Assembly (NCBI GenBank): GCA_947568835.1 | Contig: OX387608.1 | Span: forward strand, 8,904,001-8,968,000 | From: Protonemura montana | Taxonomy: Eukaryota > Arthropoda > Insecta > Plecoptera > Nemouridae | DNA length: 64,000 bases | Direction of reading: 5' to 3' | Shown here: in pieces, positions 24,801 to 36,417 of the stretch | Position numbering within the stretch: position 1 is the stretch's first letter | Layout of the letters: the number at the start of each line of letters is the position of its first letter | Notes under the pieces: model-generated | Told to the model about the DNA's origin: nothing | The model's input: only the letters and a program-made list of their open reading frames with translations | Database searches by the model: none | Translations under genes and position numbers: made by a program

Positions 24801-27800
24801 TGCTAGGTAAAGGGCTACTAAATTTCCCGACGTTTCGCAACATATACTAGTTACTTCTTCAGAGGTTTGAGCAGTCCTCTGAAGAAGTAACTAGTATATG
24901 TTGCGAAACGTCGGGAAATTTAGTAGCCCTTTACTTAGCATTCAAAACCCAGTTCAAATAGTTTTTTTTTAAACTAGTGCTAAGGATAAATCAAGTAGAC
25001 ATGAGTCTAAAAACCATCATAAATTATATTCTGACAAAATAGTTAAAAAAAAAAACAGATTACCTCCGCGGCACAGCGCTTGCCAAGCGGCCAGTCGAAG
25101 AACGTGGCGAGGGTCGGAGCTGTATACGGGTGGACGCAGCGGAATGCGGGCTTCACGGCACGAGAGTCCACGAGCGGCAGCGCCGCCGCTAGCGTACCCA
25201 GCATACGCTCCACACTTGGGCATCTCTCGACTGTGCAGAGGGCAAGTGCACGGCTGTCGAAACAATAAACGCACTTTGAAAAACGCTGATTCTGCCTGAT
25301 CAACGTGGAAGAGCTTGACAGAAAAGCTTTATCAAACTGGAGTTTGAACGTTGAATGTAAAGAAATATCAACTGAATAAAATTTTGCAAAACTAGTGCAG
25401 TTAAAGAAGACACAAGTGTACAAATCTTAAAATGCCAGTTGACCCACCTGATAGTGTTTTTATGCTGGAGGGCTGCAGCCATTAACCCCATTGGCGGCTG
25501 TGACGTCATGGAACATCCGGCGTTTGATGCTGATTCCCGCTTTAACGGTCCCAAAACAGAGGGCTCCCGTTTTATCATCTCTGCAAACATCTGGGAGTCC
25601 TGTTGTGTTGTCTCCTCTGTCGACGGGTATGTGGCCATCAGCGGCTCAATCGAGGTGATTTTCTCCGTCGGTTCTTGCTTAAAATTCACCTGGAAAAGAT
25701 GTAGCCAAAAAGAACAGCACTGTTAAGCAATGTAGATCGTGCTAGATCGTGCTATGTAGATCAATGTAGATTTTTAACACCCCTATTATCTTTCAAGGGT
25801 GGTTTTTTATTTTCTTAAAAAAACACATATGGGTCATTCCATGTGTAATCACTCACCTCAAACTTTGACCGACCCAGATTTTGATGAAAATTGGTATACT
25901 TGTTAAGTTTGTTGACTTAGGGGCTATTTTTTTTTTTTTTTTTTTTTGGTCCAACCGTTCGGATATTACAAGGGGGGGAAGTTGGGGTCATTTTGCCCCC
26001 CGCGCGTGTAGTGACCACCCTTTCTACGCAATATCTAGGGTTCTATGGGAGCTACAGAGCTGGGAAAAAAATCATCTGAAAGGTAATTTCATACCCTACC
26101 TGAATATGGAAACAAAAATGACGATATGTTAATACGAATTTAATTGTGATTTTACACATCTGCATTTTCCAAAATGACCATATCGCTGATGAGTCATTTT
26201 TGATTTGCCTGATTTTTTTTCTATATGTACAGAACATACATATGATCATGTGTTCCAAAAATCAAGATGGGTGTTCTACTACTTTCCAAGAAAAAAAAAT
26301 GTTTTCTGCAAATTCATTCATAATATAAATTAATATGAACTGAATTTAAGACAACATTCAAGAAAATGATCATTACTTACAATCATAGCTACTATGAAGT
26401 ACAAATTTGCATATCTTAAGAGAGATGTAGTTTACCTTATTGAGGTACATATTTTATAAGCCCTGCTGTTGCCCTGTTGGTGTCTGTAGCCGACAAAAAG
26501 TATGTTCGACCAGTTGCCGTGTTGGGGTCGGCCAGTGTTAAAACATCAGCAAAAGCTACAATTAGTTTGTCTTGTACACTGGGATAAAAATATGATGGAG
26601 CTGGTCCATGAGGGTGTAGAAATTTGACTTGAAGTTCAAGAGACTGTGATGATTTTTCAAGAACACACGCTAGCCACCAGTCTTCGTTGTATGCTACAGT
26701 GATGAAACTGCCCACGTCTTTGAACTCAAACTCGGGTATTTCTGCTGCTGTTGCTTCCTCCTCTTCTTCTTCTTCTTCTTCTTCTCCTTCTTCATTTTTC
26801 TCAACAATCTTCACAATGTTGATTTCTTCAGAAAGAGAAAAGTGTTTCACATGTAAGGAAGTTAGCGATTTTGGGTAGAACGCATGAAAGCTTCTTGTGC
26901 CTACGATAGTTTTTAATTCTTTGAATCGTTCTTTAAGTTTGATGCCATTTGCTGTAATCTCTTCATTGGCTACAAACACAAAATTTACAGTCCACACATT
27001 TTCTGTTGCCCACCGGTAAAAGTCTATCGGCGTCATTATTTGGTCGGCATATGGTTTCTGTAAACTTGCCCGTGCTGCATTTCGTTTTACAGTCCCACCA
27101 ACTCCATCGCATGGTCCTTTACCGTGGGATGTGGCAAAAAAATGCCACTCAGCAGTTAGTTCGAAGTCAACTTCATGATGGCACAAGTTGGAAAAATTCT
27201 TCTTATTCTTATATTGGGCTGCCGCTCCATCAGAAAAGTAAATTAAATGGGATACATCCGAAATGTTTTGTTTCAGGTGTCTTATCAGGTGCTTTTGGAA
27301 AGTGTGCACAGTAACGGTGTCATGAGTTAGCGAGTCAGAAATGACAACGTAACTTAAATGTTGTATGTCTCGATCTTCAGGCTTAAAGTAACACACAAAT
27401 GGGTGAAGGGTGCATTGGCTGTTATTCCAATGGTAACCTTGTGCAGCATCCTGGAGCACAAAAGAATAATTCTCAGCGAAGTCGCCCACTACTAAAACTT
27501 CCCCTGGTTTAAGGTTGGCTTTCTTCTCCTGCATGAATGCCGCTTGCTGCCGTGCAATAAAATCATGATTTCTTAATAAAATGCATTTTTCAATAAAACA
27601 GTCAACAAACTCATCTGTAGGTTTCGTAATTGTCTCTAGGGTACATCTGTCTGTTGACAGCCACTGTTTATAAGTCACAGAGTCTATGAAATTTTCACTG
27701 AATGAGATTTCTAGCCATTCACGAAGTTCATCGGTTCCCGGACAATTGCCACACTTTCCTACAAAGCAGTTGAGAAGCGGGGGGTTGCACATGAGGCTGG

Positions 27801-30800
27801 CAAGGCAGTGTTGGTATGATTTGATGGTACCGTCTGAAAGCAAAGGCAGCTTTGCTCCCAAAGCCATCAACTTAACGTTTTGGTGTATCGTACAGACACA
27901 GACAGAATGTGTCCCAGCTGCTCCTGCCAGAACACAATGTTTGGGTCTGAGCTCTGCAAACTTCGAGAATCCAACCTTGATGTCAGGATATTTATCTTTG
28001 AAGCTGCGATACACTTCACTTAAGTTGCTTAACACTAGTCTCTTCTGGCGGTGAACTCGATTGTCACCCACTTTAACCGAGACAAAATCTTTTTTACCCG
28101 GCATGACACGGCTTACATCATCATTTTCATAAAACTCTTCAATCAGTTGAATGCAATCAGGGGAAAGAGTTTTTCCTGCTTTTTGATTTGCAGATGGCAG
28201 TATCCCTTGGGCCTTTACTAGTTGTTTGGTTTTACGTACCAAATGGTTAGATGCATTGAACTCTTGCATTATTCTCTTAATGCTCCAACTTTTTGGAAGC
28301 ACAGATAAAATTGTTATTTTCTCGCTTCTGGTACTCGTCTTAAACTTTTCTTTCAGTTGTGCTATTATCTCTGACCCATCACGGATGCTGTCCTTGCACT
28401 CCTCTGAAGATGTCAAATCTTCTTTGCTGATTTCTTCATTACTGGGAGATACTAGTTCCAATCTCTTCTTTACACCTTGTGTTATTTCGCTGAACTTTCT
28501 TTTCGAATAAAACATAGATTTACCCTTTAGTTTGGTGGTATTAATAGGTGACACACCAAATGCAGCTAAAGACTGATTCACGGCATCTGCTTCACAGGGT
28601 ATGTCCACGAAAGGTAGGTCAAGTTCAGTGGATTTAGTTGGCGTTAGAACAGAAACGGTTGTTAGTTCCTTCAGCCTGAGCGAGAGCAGCTTACGGCAAG
28701 TTGAGCATAATTTCTTTCCAGGGATGAGGTCGGCAATCTCCAAGTATTTCGTCCTGGATGCTGCATTAATTTCTCTTAACCCATTAACTTTCACTATTCC
28801 ACAGTGAGCCTGAAACGGATCGCAGCATAACTTGTGGTGACAGCTATACAGACGAAGGAATTTCTTTTCATGTAAATGACACACGGTCTTCACATTATCA
28901 CACTTAGTACGCAGAGCTAATGATAACTGCTGGTCACTATTGAAACTTTCAATGCTTTTAATCGCTAGATCTTCGATGGGTCCACATTCTTCTTCAAAGA
29001 ACAGTCCAATTGAGCACATTATGAATCTCTAAATAAAAGGTGCTTGAGAGCAAATTAGCTTCTATCCTCATCAACATGAGGCCAGAGACTGATTGCTTTA
29101 GTCCAGACAAGAAATTACCAAACTTTTTACTTGTAACCTGTTACAACTTGATCCATGATTCAGGAGCATGACAAACAATCTATAGTTGTATTCTAGGGAA
29201 TACCATTTTAAGATTCTTGTAGATGCAAGTCCAGACAAGAAATGAACAAACTTTTGACTTCTATGAACTGTTTCAACTTGATCCATGATTTACAGGAATA
29301 TGGCAAACAATCGATTTGTATTGTAGAGAATAACATTTCAAGAACATGCAACTGTGCAAACAAAAATCAACTTTAATATAAAATATATGCCAGTGCTCTG
29401 ATCACAATAATTGTGATCAAAATGCTGTTCTACTGGCAAAAAGGCACTTTTTTATAGAAAAAATTTTTTTTCTTGGAAAGTGGTAAAACACCCATCTTGA
29501 TTTTTGGAACACATGATCATATGTATGTTCTGTATATATAGAAAAAAAATCAGGCAAATCAAAAATGACTCATCAGCGATATGGTCATTTTGGAAAATGC
29601 AGATGTGTAAAATCACAATTAAATTCGTATTAACATATCGTCATTTTTGTTTCCATATTCAGGTAGGGTATGAAATTACCTTTCAGATGATTTTTTTCCC
29701 AGCTCTGTAGCTCCCATAGAACCCTAGATATTGCGTAGAAAGGGTGGTCACTACACGCCCGGGGGGCAAAATGACCCCAACTTCCCCCCCTTGTAATATC
29801 CGAACGGTTGGACCAAAAAAAAAAAAAAAAAAAAATAGCCCCTAAGTCAACAAACTTAACAAGTATACCAATTTTCATCAAAATCTGGGTCGGTCAAAGT
29901 GAAATTTAATTAAAAGTGAGTGATTACACATGGAATGACCCATATTTAATAATTTTAAGTATACATTTTATTCCCTACAAGTTTCAGAAAGGGACACTGG
30001 GGGACAAGGTTGAAATGAAAAAGTATCACCATGTGTAATAAGGTGTGTACTATAGGCATTTGGGTCTTAATAGTATCGAATCAGCATATACCACACCAAA
30101 TCAAATTGACCAAACCATGCCAGATTTTTATACCAAATCAAAACAGCACAAAACCTGACCAACTTTTATTTGAAAATAGTACTCTTGCACATACCTACAG
30201 TAAGCCCAGGACAGATTTTTTAAGATGGAGATAAAAAATCTTTTACCTCGAATTCGCACATATTCGCATGTAAATGACCATCTCACATATTTTAATTTCT
30301 CAATCAGTCTCAATTTTCAGGGGCTGCAAATGCTTAAAATTTCAAAATCTTTTCCAGAGTTGTGTCTAGTTGCGATGTGAAGCTTTCTAGAAAACACAGC
30401 TCAGAGCCCCACCAAAGCAGTGATGTCAAAGAGGTCGACAACAAAAAGACGCTCATTGAAACTTTCACTATTTAGCATCCTACTGACAGTTCTTGCAACG
30501 TTCAACCACTACTCACCTCACGAATCGCGAGCGGCTTGAGCACTGACCGCAGCAAGCTCCTTCCTGGCGCCGGCTGGGGGGCAGCAGCCCCGTTCAATCG
30601 TGGCCTCGCCACGACCACCATTCGTGTTCCGAAGTGACCGTTGATCGCAATCTGCTTGTCTTTGTTAGCAACACTAAAGGCACTCACAGGGCGAACACTT
30701 TGACCTGTAGTCCGAACCACTTGGCCTGGAGCAAAAAAAGGTCGGGTTAATTGACTAGTGGTTCTTATAGTTTGACCTGGAGTAGAAATAACCTGGCCTG

Positions 30801-33800
30801 TAGTCCGAATAACCTGGCCTGGATTAGGAATAACTTGTCCCATTGTTCGAGTAACTTGCCCTAGTTGACCGGCTGCTCGAATAACTTGTCCTGTCGTCCC
30901 TATGGGAGTGACCACATTTGATGCTTGACACATTTGCATATAATAAACCGGACCACTAGGTTGCATTACTTTAATAAGGACGTTACCGCCCTTTGGCAAA
31001 GAACTGTTTGGCACTAAACTTGGCAATAACAACAATGTTTTCGGCACTGGACTACTTGACTCGGAAGAAGAAGATAAGTCGATGCACATGCCACTCGTTG
31101 TCGCTTTTTCTTCTGCTGCAGGTTTTTCGAGAGATTTCTCTAAGCACGGGACGTCAGCTTCAGATTTTATAGGCGCAGCTACCGACCAATCGATCTCCTC
31201 CGGCTCGTTTTTGATTTCAACCTCTTCGATAGCTTCTTCCACGACTTCCTCGGAGTAACTAGCGGGGTCATCGTAGAAGATATCGAGTCCCATCTCTGAA
31301 TTAGGCACATCGACCAGCTCTTCTTTGATGTTGATTTCTTCGTTCTTCTCAGTCCATGTTGGAGTCGGGGAATTCATTTCCTGTCTAATCCCAAAACTCC
31401 CAGAGAGCACTTCATCGTCGATGCTCACAGCACCTGGTGAGCTGGCGTTGGAAATTGGCTGCTCTTCTACCTTAGGGGCGGCCGGTTCTGCCTCGTCTGT
31501 TTCCATTTCGGTTTCCCCCATTTCAGACTCAGCCTCTTCCGATTCCGATTCGGCCTCTTCCGCTTCCGACTCGGCCACTTCTGCTTCCGATTCGGCCTCG
31601 CTCGTGATGAGATCGTCCGATGAGTTTAATTCGTGCAGCCAAACCTTGACGTGAGTCTCTGATCCTAAGGTCAGAATACATATTTTCAAATTGGGTATTG
31701 AATTGGAGAAAAGGAAACGACAAATATCTAAAAAAAAAACTAATACTAAATGAACCAGGTGAGAGAAAAGAAGAAAATACAACTTTCCCAATACACTCAT
31801 TTAAAAGCTTCAATAAATGTTTCTTAACATGGGAGAATGGTACAGGTTGGAGTTGATCAATAGACGTTGAGTTAGTTACATTTGTCCAGTATTAGATTTT
31901 TCCCAACTCCTAGAGAAAGTGGGTGATAAAGTGTTACCATGGCAACAACTAATCATAAGCAAGGAAAGTCAGCTGTTTCTGTGAGTTAAGAGCTTAATTC
32001 TGAGCTAAAAATATTGTAACACTGGGCCTAAGTAAGCTATCTTTGTCTCAAATTTCAAGTAGAAGTTTAGCTTTAAAGCAATGCCGACAACACACAGAGA
32101 CCTAAGAGTTTACTGACGTGTAAGAGTTGCAATAAGCTTGCTAAGCTAGCTTTTTCAGCTAGTGGTATTGCTAGCAATATTTAGATAACGGTGTCATGAA
32201 CAACTAAATGTACAATCCGGAGATTTTTCACTAGTCTAAAGTCATTAAATTGTATTGATGGCAAAAAAAAAAAATTCAACACACTCTGCAAGTTTAAATT
32301 CTGCAAGTTAAGGCATTAAACTAACCAAGCCTTTCGACCTTGGAGCCGGAATGGTCGAGCTTGAGGTGGTGCGTGATTTCGACGGGCTTGTCCCGCGGAT
32401 GCCGAAAGTGGACGATAACCCGCGCAAGAAATTCCCCCCATCCGCGGCGGTACAGGTGGAACGGTGGTTGGTCGACCTGCGGATTAGACATTGCACGAGA
32501 TTAGCTTTAATATTCTAGTCTCTTCTAATTTTTGTACGTAGGTAATGGCATGATGTCAAACAGAAAAAATCTGCAATTGTGTTTTCTGTTCTAGGAAAAT
32601 TACATCTAGAAGAAAAGGTGCGCTTATTTTGTCCAACGAAAAATCTTTATTCTAATGCATCATTCCACTACAACTTTCCATCCAATCTTTCTACTAACTT
32701 CCATCCCTCCAGCCTCTCTCTCGAATAAAATTGGTTATATTTATTATCGTCACCCATCCAATACCTTACCCATAATGATCATAGTGATCTCTTGACAGGT
32801 GTTTCCAACATGCCAAATTGTATGAAGATTAACCAGCTTTTATACTCGGTAGCTTTGGCGCTAGAACATTTTGTCTGCATCCAGTGTTTTATGTTTGATT
32901 CAAACAAGAACATCCTGCTAACAAAGTTTACAAAATGAAAATTCTGCTAGCAAATTTTTTTTCATCACCTTGACGACGTCGTTGGGCGCATAACTTGGAT
33001 GCAACTTGAAGACCACCTGGCGTACGAGCTGACCCGGGCTCTGGTTGTCACGGAAACGAACGTAAAGCATCCACTTGTGTGAAGCTCGGCCGGGCCGCGA
33101 CTCCAGCGATAGGCAGCGTGAAGTGTTGCCAACCACCAGGCTGAAAAGAAATTGGACAAGACTTTTTAAAGAGCTTTTTTAAAATACAGGTACAAATGTT
33201 GTTTTTGGTTCGTTGTACAACCAGCTACAGTCAACTCTGAGAGAGAGGCTGTATGGCTGTAAGTATTCTCATTCTTTCTTGTGTCTCTTATTCTCATAAT
33301 ATTGCATTATTTCATTCTTATGTTCCTAAAAACATTTCACTTTCAGAGTTAAGCTGTCTTCGAAAAAAATAGCGATGATCAACTACTATATCGACGAAAA
33401 TAACAGTTGCTACTTAATGGTGTCACCGCCTTTTGAGAAGTAAGATATTTAATTTTCCTATTTAATTAAGATTTCTTGCACTTGAGACTGGATAACACCT
33501 ATAGTCTGAATTGATGCTAACCTTAACCATTAATATGCATTTATGAATATTTCAGGTCTTAGTTATTTAATTGCGGGGAATGTTTTGTAAAATAATTGAT
33601 AGCGACAAGCTCCATCAAGTGGTAGCTACCGTTACCAGGTGTTGCCAGAAAAAATACTAGAGGAGTTGTTTGACTTATCGAATGAGTATAGCTTCTAGAG
33701 CTTCTAGAAGTTCTATAGAAGTTCTATAACTTCTATAGTGGCCTACCCTCTAAGCTTCGGTAAGTTCCGCAACTTCTATCTACCTTTATCCAGCCTATTG

Positions 33801-35209
33801 GCACACAAAACACCAACAATTTAAAAATATACTTTACGACCACAAGCATAATAAGAATTTACGAGCAGCTTACAAAAATTTTGTTGGGAACGAATGAAAG
33901 GCAGAAAGTCGTATCTTAACAACTTTTGGTTTGACAAGGTGAACAGGTTAAGAACAGAACACTCACTGTTTCAGAGCACGGCCAATCATACGCATCTGCC
34001 GACACGGTTTTGCCGCCCCTTTCCAGTCGGATGGCGGTAGGTGTCTCGGCACTCTACTGCTTTTTTCAGGATTTACGGGCAATGACTTGCTAGCTCCTTC
34101 CCCAGTCTCAGTGGGAATATTAGACGGTGAAATAGTTCTGCTACACGAAGGCAAAGATAAATTTCTAATGGATAATGGTTCTTCCATAGAAGATGTATGT
34201 GGTTGACTTGTAAAGGGTGTGCTAAGGAGGCTAGAGTCGTCGACTTTACTGGTGGATGGTCTTGGACCGCTACTCGAGGTCGAGGGATCCGGAGGGAATG
34301 GATCAAGGTAAGAAGTGGGAGTGTCTTTGCTGGTGGAAGGTTCACTCAACGAGGGAATGGTTAAGGAGGCTGCTGCCCGACGCGTCATGGGAAGCCCGAT
34401 GCTGCCAGGTACCATTGGAGACTGTGTCTTCTTGTCCCAACTAAGCAGCTTCTTGACAGCAGGGTGGATCCGGGTTTGCTCGCCAGATAGCTGGTGAAGC
34501 TGAGATAAATCAAATCTCCGTTAGATTGGTCGAAACGCATTACGTAATGCTCACAGGTGATCATTTGATATCTAAAAAGGCTTACTCCATGTGAAATCTA
34601 ATTTAAATTGCAAACGCTTGCAAAGCGCGAGGTATTGATAAAAAAAAAACTTATTCCAGATTTTCTATGGCTTCTGCAGGAAAAAATACTTGAAAAAATT
34701 GAGGCTCGAAGAAACCATGCAAAAAAACAATGCATGGTAGCGACAATACTTACCGAGGCACTTGTTAATAATTCAGCTCGCGAGTACGCATTATGAACCA
34801 GAGCTCGGCGAAAATCTGCAAGGGTTTCTTGTGCCCGGCTCAGAGTCACCTGCACTTCGGCTAACTGTTCCTCGCGAAATTTCTCCTCAGTCGCAAAATG
34901 CTTTTTTACAATTGCTCGGACACACTCCTCAGTATTTTTGCGCACTGAAAACAAGCCACACGATTCTGAGTTTGAGTCTGCCAACGCAGTACCTATGGCA
35001 GTTCACTACACATTTCTAGACACAGTTCCTATTTGTTAGACTTGCCCATATTGAAAAGTAAGCATTTATTTATGAGTAGAGAGAGAACAAGAAATATATG
35101 AACATCAATCTCACATACCTTCCTCATCTGACAGATGTGGTCGTTTCGGAAGTGAAACCGCAAAATCCTCGTAATCGGGATCCTGAAGTTTACGCTTTCG
35201 TTCTGACAT
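21862..35209 (-). CDS. YEATS2: YEATS domain-containing protein 2 (ATAC complex subunit)
   Basis: YEATS2 is a histone acyl-lysine reader and scaffold of the ATAC acetyltransferase complex in the nucleus. Coding exons, in transcript order: 35209-35119, 34992-34754, 34499-33967, 33140-32969, 32476-32326, 31664-30517, 25689-25448, 25253-25064, 24135-23868, 23343-23156, 22277-22207, 21973-21862. All phases match, giving 1,134 residues (human about 1,420). Residues ~111-287 contain HPAVKKLLSW, typical of the family. The YEATS domain is at ~288-410, with LVVGN, HKWMLYVR, KLHPSYAPND and FHLYRRGWGEF; the last holds the aromatic-cage residues. Residues ~410-450 are an acidic Ser/Glu run. Near residue ~540 is a degenerate GQVIRTT repeat. 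The C-terminus (~1060-1130; MFIEEILRRSLCKAWERNH) is the histone-fold segment that pairs with NC2-beta in the known complex. The stop codon lies 301 bp from the ACE stop codon. Confidence 0.93.
24136..25063. repeat. near-perfect palindrome (hairpin element) in YEATS2 intron 8
   Basis: Arms of about 90 bp at 24775-24864 and 24875-24966 are inverted copies separated by about 10 bp, with one obvious mismatch. The core CTGAAGAAGTAAC...GCGAAACGTCGGG occurs on both arms. Partial relatives lie at 41370-41466, 45655-45765 and 60655-60755, so this is a repeat family rather than a local accident. The transcribed intron would fold into a long hairpin. The rest of this intron shows nothing else. Confidence 0.8.
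26437..29019 (-). CDS. putative transposase, 860 residues
   Basis: Single open frame starting ATG at 29019 and ending TAA at 26437, without breaks, inside the inverted repeats. An N-terminal Cys/His-rich region (LYSCHHKLCCDPFQ, then KKLCSTCRKL) looks like a zinc-binding DNA-contact module. The middle contains acidic candidates for a DDE-type catalytic core: VVGDFAENYSF, YFSDGAAAQYKN and HGKGPCDGVGGTVKR. This block is very similar to abundant uncharacterised proteins I recall from insect and cnidarian genomes. A poly-Glu run (about residue 745) is encoded by a CTT-type microsatellite (about 26757-26790). It may be active, because both ends and the ORF are intact. The superfamily assignment (Sola-like) is tentative. 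Confidence 0.75.
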   Translation of the reverse strand: MCSIGLFFEEECGPIEDLAIKSIESFNSDQQLSLALRTKCDNVKTVCHLHEKKFLRLYSCHHKLCCDPFQAHCGIVKVNGLREINAASRTKYLEIADLIPGKKLCSTCRKLLSLRLKELTTVSVLTPTKSTELDLPFVDIPCEADAVNQSLAAFGVSPINTTKLKGKSMFYSKRKFSEITQGVKKRLELVSPSNEEISKEDLTSSEECKDSIRDGSEIIAQLKEKFKTSTRSEKITILSVLPKSWSIKRIMQEFNASNHLVRKTKQLVKAQGILPSANQKAGKTLSPDCIQLIEEFYENDDVSRVMPGKKDFVSVKVGDNRVHRQKRLVLSNLSEVYRSFKDKYPDIKVGFSKFAELRPKHCVLAGAAGTHSVCVCTIHQNVKLMALGAKLPLLSDGTIKSYQHCLASLMCNPPLLNCFVGKCGNCPGTDELREWLEISFSENFIDSVTYKQWLSTDRCTLETITKPTDEFVDCFIEKCILLRNHDFIARQQAAFMQEKKANLKPGEVLVVGDFAENYSFVLQDAAQGYHWNNSQCTLHPFVCYFKPEDRDIQHLSYVVISDSLTHDTVTVHTFQKHLIRHLKQNISDVSHLIYFSDGAAAQYKNKKNFSNLCHHEVDFELTAEWHFFATSHGKGPCDGVGGTVKRNAARASLQKPYADQIMTPIDFYRWATENVWTVNFVFVANEEITANGIKLKERFKELKTIVGTRSFHAFYPKSLTSLHVKHFSLSEEINIVKIVEKNEEGEEEEEEEEEEATAAEIPEFEFKDVGSFITVAYNEDWWLACVLEKSSQSLELQVKFLHPHGPAPSYFYPSVQDKLIVAFADVLTLADPNTATGRTYFLSATDTNRATAGLIKYVPQ
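29102..29355. repeat. subterminal direct repeat inside the transposon
   Basis: Two diverged copies of an approximately 129-bp unit start at tccagacaagaaat (29102 and 29231). Each contains caacttgatccatgatt and caaacaatc blocks. They sit between the transposase start codon and the right inverted repeat, where transposase-binding or promoter sequences are often found. Confidence 0.7.
29946..30360 (+). repeat. right half of family A element split by the transposon
   Basis: This matches the interior of the 9088-9780 repeat (gtttcag, aaaagtatcaccatgtgtaa, aacctgaccaacttttat). The matching left half is at about 25770-25830 (attatctttcaagg...ttttcttaaaa). Removing 25831-29945 restores a continuous family A sequence, so the transposon landed in an older repeat. 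Confidence 0.6.
30590..30990 (-). repeat. GQVIRTT-type internal repeat in YEATS2
   Basis: The large YEATS2 exon encodes about seven degenerate copies of a short GQV(I/T)RTT-type unit. The underlying DNA shows repeated blocks such as cctggcc, gtagtccgaa and ataacttg. The frame is conserved, so the repeat is part of the protein's disordered middle. Confidence 0.7.
31933..31946. promoter_or_regulatory. perfect RFX X-box match in YEATS2 intron 5
   Basis: GTTACCATGGCAAC is a perfect palindromic X-box, about 270 bp upstream (in the transcript sense) of the exon starting at 31664. Whether it acts on an internal promoter or is a chance match cannot be told from sequence. Confidence 0.45.
32691..32820 (-). 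repeat. 5S-derived SINE fragment (head only), YEATS2 intron 4
   Basis: Reverse-strand 5S-like head: cacccatccaatacc and caacatgccaaattg on plus, with cttccatccctccagcctct joining the body. Body and tail are missing or diverged, so it is an older copy than those at 13243 and 50513. Confidence 0.7.
33360..33665 (+). repeat. dispersed repeat family B, copy 2 (YEATS2 intron 3)
   Basis: Same block order as 10715-11025: cttgagactggataacac, then gttatttaattg, then ctaccgttaccag. It is diverged, and it is non-coding in both orientations. Confidence 0.5.
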
Positions 35210-36417
35210 ATCAACCTTCAATGATGAAAAATCTGCAAAAAAAAGATGTACTTAATATTTGATATATTGATGTAAAACGATTACGTTTCACTCCAATAAG
35301 ATTTTTGCTCAAATAAAGCTATTTAATGTTGAGCTACAGTAAATTTCCAAAATTGTCAGTGGAGCCGGCCATACATAACCAAAAAACATCAAGACGAACA
35401 CGAAAGAAAGCATGTTTTTGTCATGTGGAATCAATGCCAGCGACAGAAATTAGAGAAACTGGGAAAATAACTAAATGAAAGTATTTTATTAGTCATACAC
35501 GATCATACCCATTAAGTTATCGCGTAACTAAACGAGCATTTCGGTAAAATTCATGCAAAATGAGCGCCGCGCAAACGAAATCCCAGCGACCATCTTCACA
35601 TCTGCCGATGAGCGCGAAAAATGAACAGGCAATTAATAAAACGAAATGCTAAATACCGAACCTAAGCCATCCATAAATATACTTTCCGTCACTTTTTACG
35701 TCTTCCGTGCATTTTAATGAAATGACATGAAAATCCTTTTTTCTTTCATTGTTAGTAACGAAAAAATTTGCCAGTTAAATTTCATCCCATTTTAATATAT
35801 TATAGATGTAACAGTCATCTCCACTGATATCCAACACTTTCCTTTTCCTGTAAAACGTTTGTCATGTCAAGATGCTTTGAGCTATGATAAGAATTTGTTT
35901 ACCTACTAAATAGGTTTAGCAAGAAGTATTTTAAAAAACCCGGCTTTGAAATCATAACTGAAATTTAATTCATGAGCTGGTAGCAATGCTTGAGGGCAGC
36001 CCTGCTGGTATCTTCGTTTGCAGGCTAGGCTAAAGACAGATTAAATAAAGCAAATGAACACAACAGTTAACAATTTCGTTTTTATTGATACCTTATTCAC
36101 TAATCTTTTTGTGTGCTAAAGGCAATCTCTAGCTTTTCAGAAAATGCCAGCAGTAAAAATAAAATCCTGCAGGCACTCTTGTAGGAGCAAGTTTATTCGT
36201 GTGATTTTCTCCCGAGCAAGACATTAATTAGCAGTTAGAGCTTAGAACACAATGTGGTAGATACTTGAGCTCACGCATCCTGAGTTGATGTTCAGTGTAA
36301 AATTTCTTTAAAATCTAAGCGGTCCTGATTTGACTAGATCCATGAGGAATAATCACGTTTTGGTTTTCTCTTGGCACATGGGATTACTCGGCTAAGACTG
36401 GAAGACCAGGAAGACCT
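35210..36417. other. intergenic, YEATS2 promoter side and FBF1 3' end
   Basis: No gene is seen. This 1.2-kb interval separates the YEATS2 start codon from the FBF1 stop codon on the same strand, so it must contain the YEATS2 promoter and the FBF1 3' UTR. I see no clear TATA motif. Confidence 0.5.

Larger units (their letters stand above)
25831..29941 (-). mobile_element. complete-looking DNA transposon with ~475-bp terminal inverted repeats
   Basis: Both ends read GGGTCATTCCATGTGTAATC inward. The inverted repeats span about 25831-26305 and 29457-29941 and differ by a roughly 12-base insertion plus a few substitutions. Both contain a long T/A run next to a GGTCCAACCG block. The element is flanked by ATAT on each side (25827-25830, 29942-29945), a probable 4-bp target-site duplication. 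It holds one ORF (26437-29019). It lies in YEATS2 intron 6 in the same orientation as the host gene. Four-base duplications and a DDD/E-type protein fit Sola-like elements among others; the superfamily is not settled by eye. Confidence 0.85.

Noticed and set aside
26052-26258. 68-residue ORF duplicated at 29504-29710 on the opposite strand
   Set aside because: Both copies lie in the transposon's inverted repeats; the duplication follows from the repeat, not from a gene.
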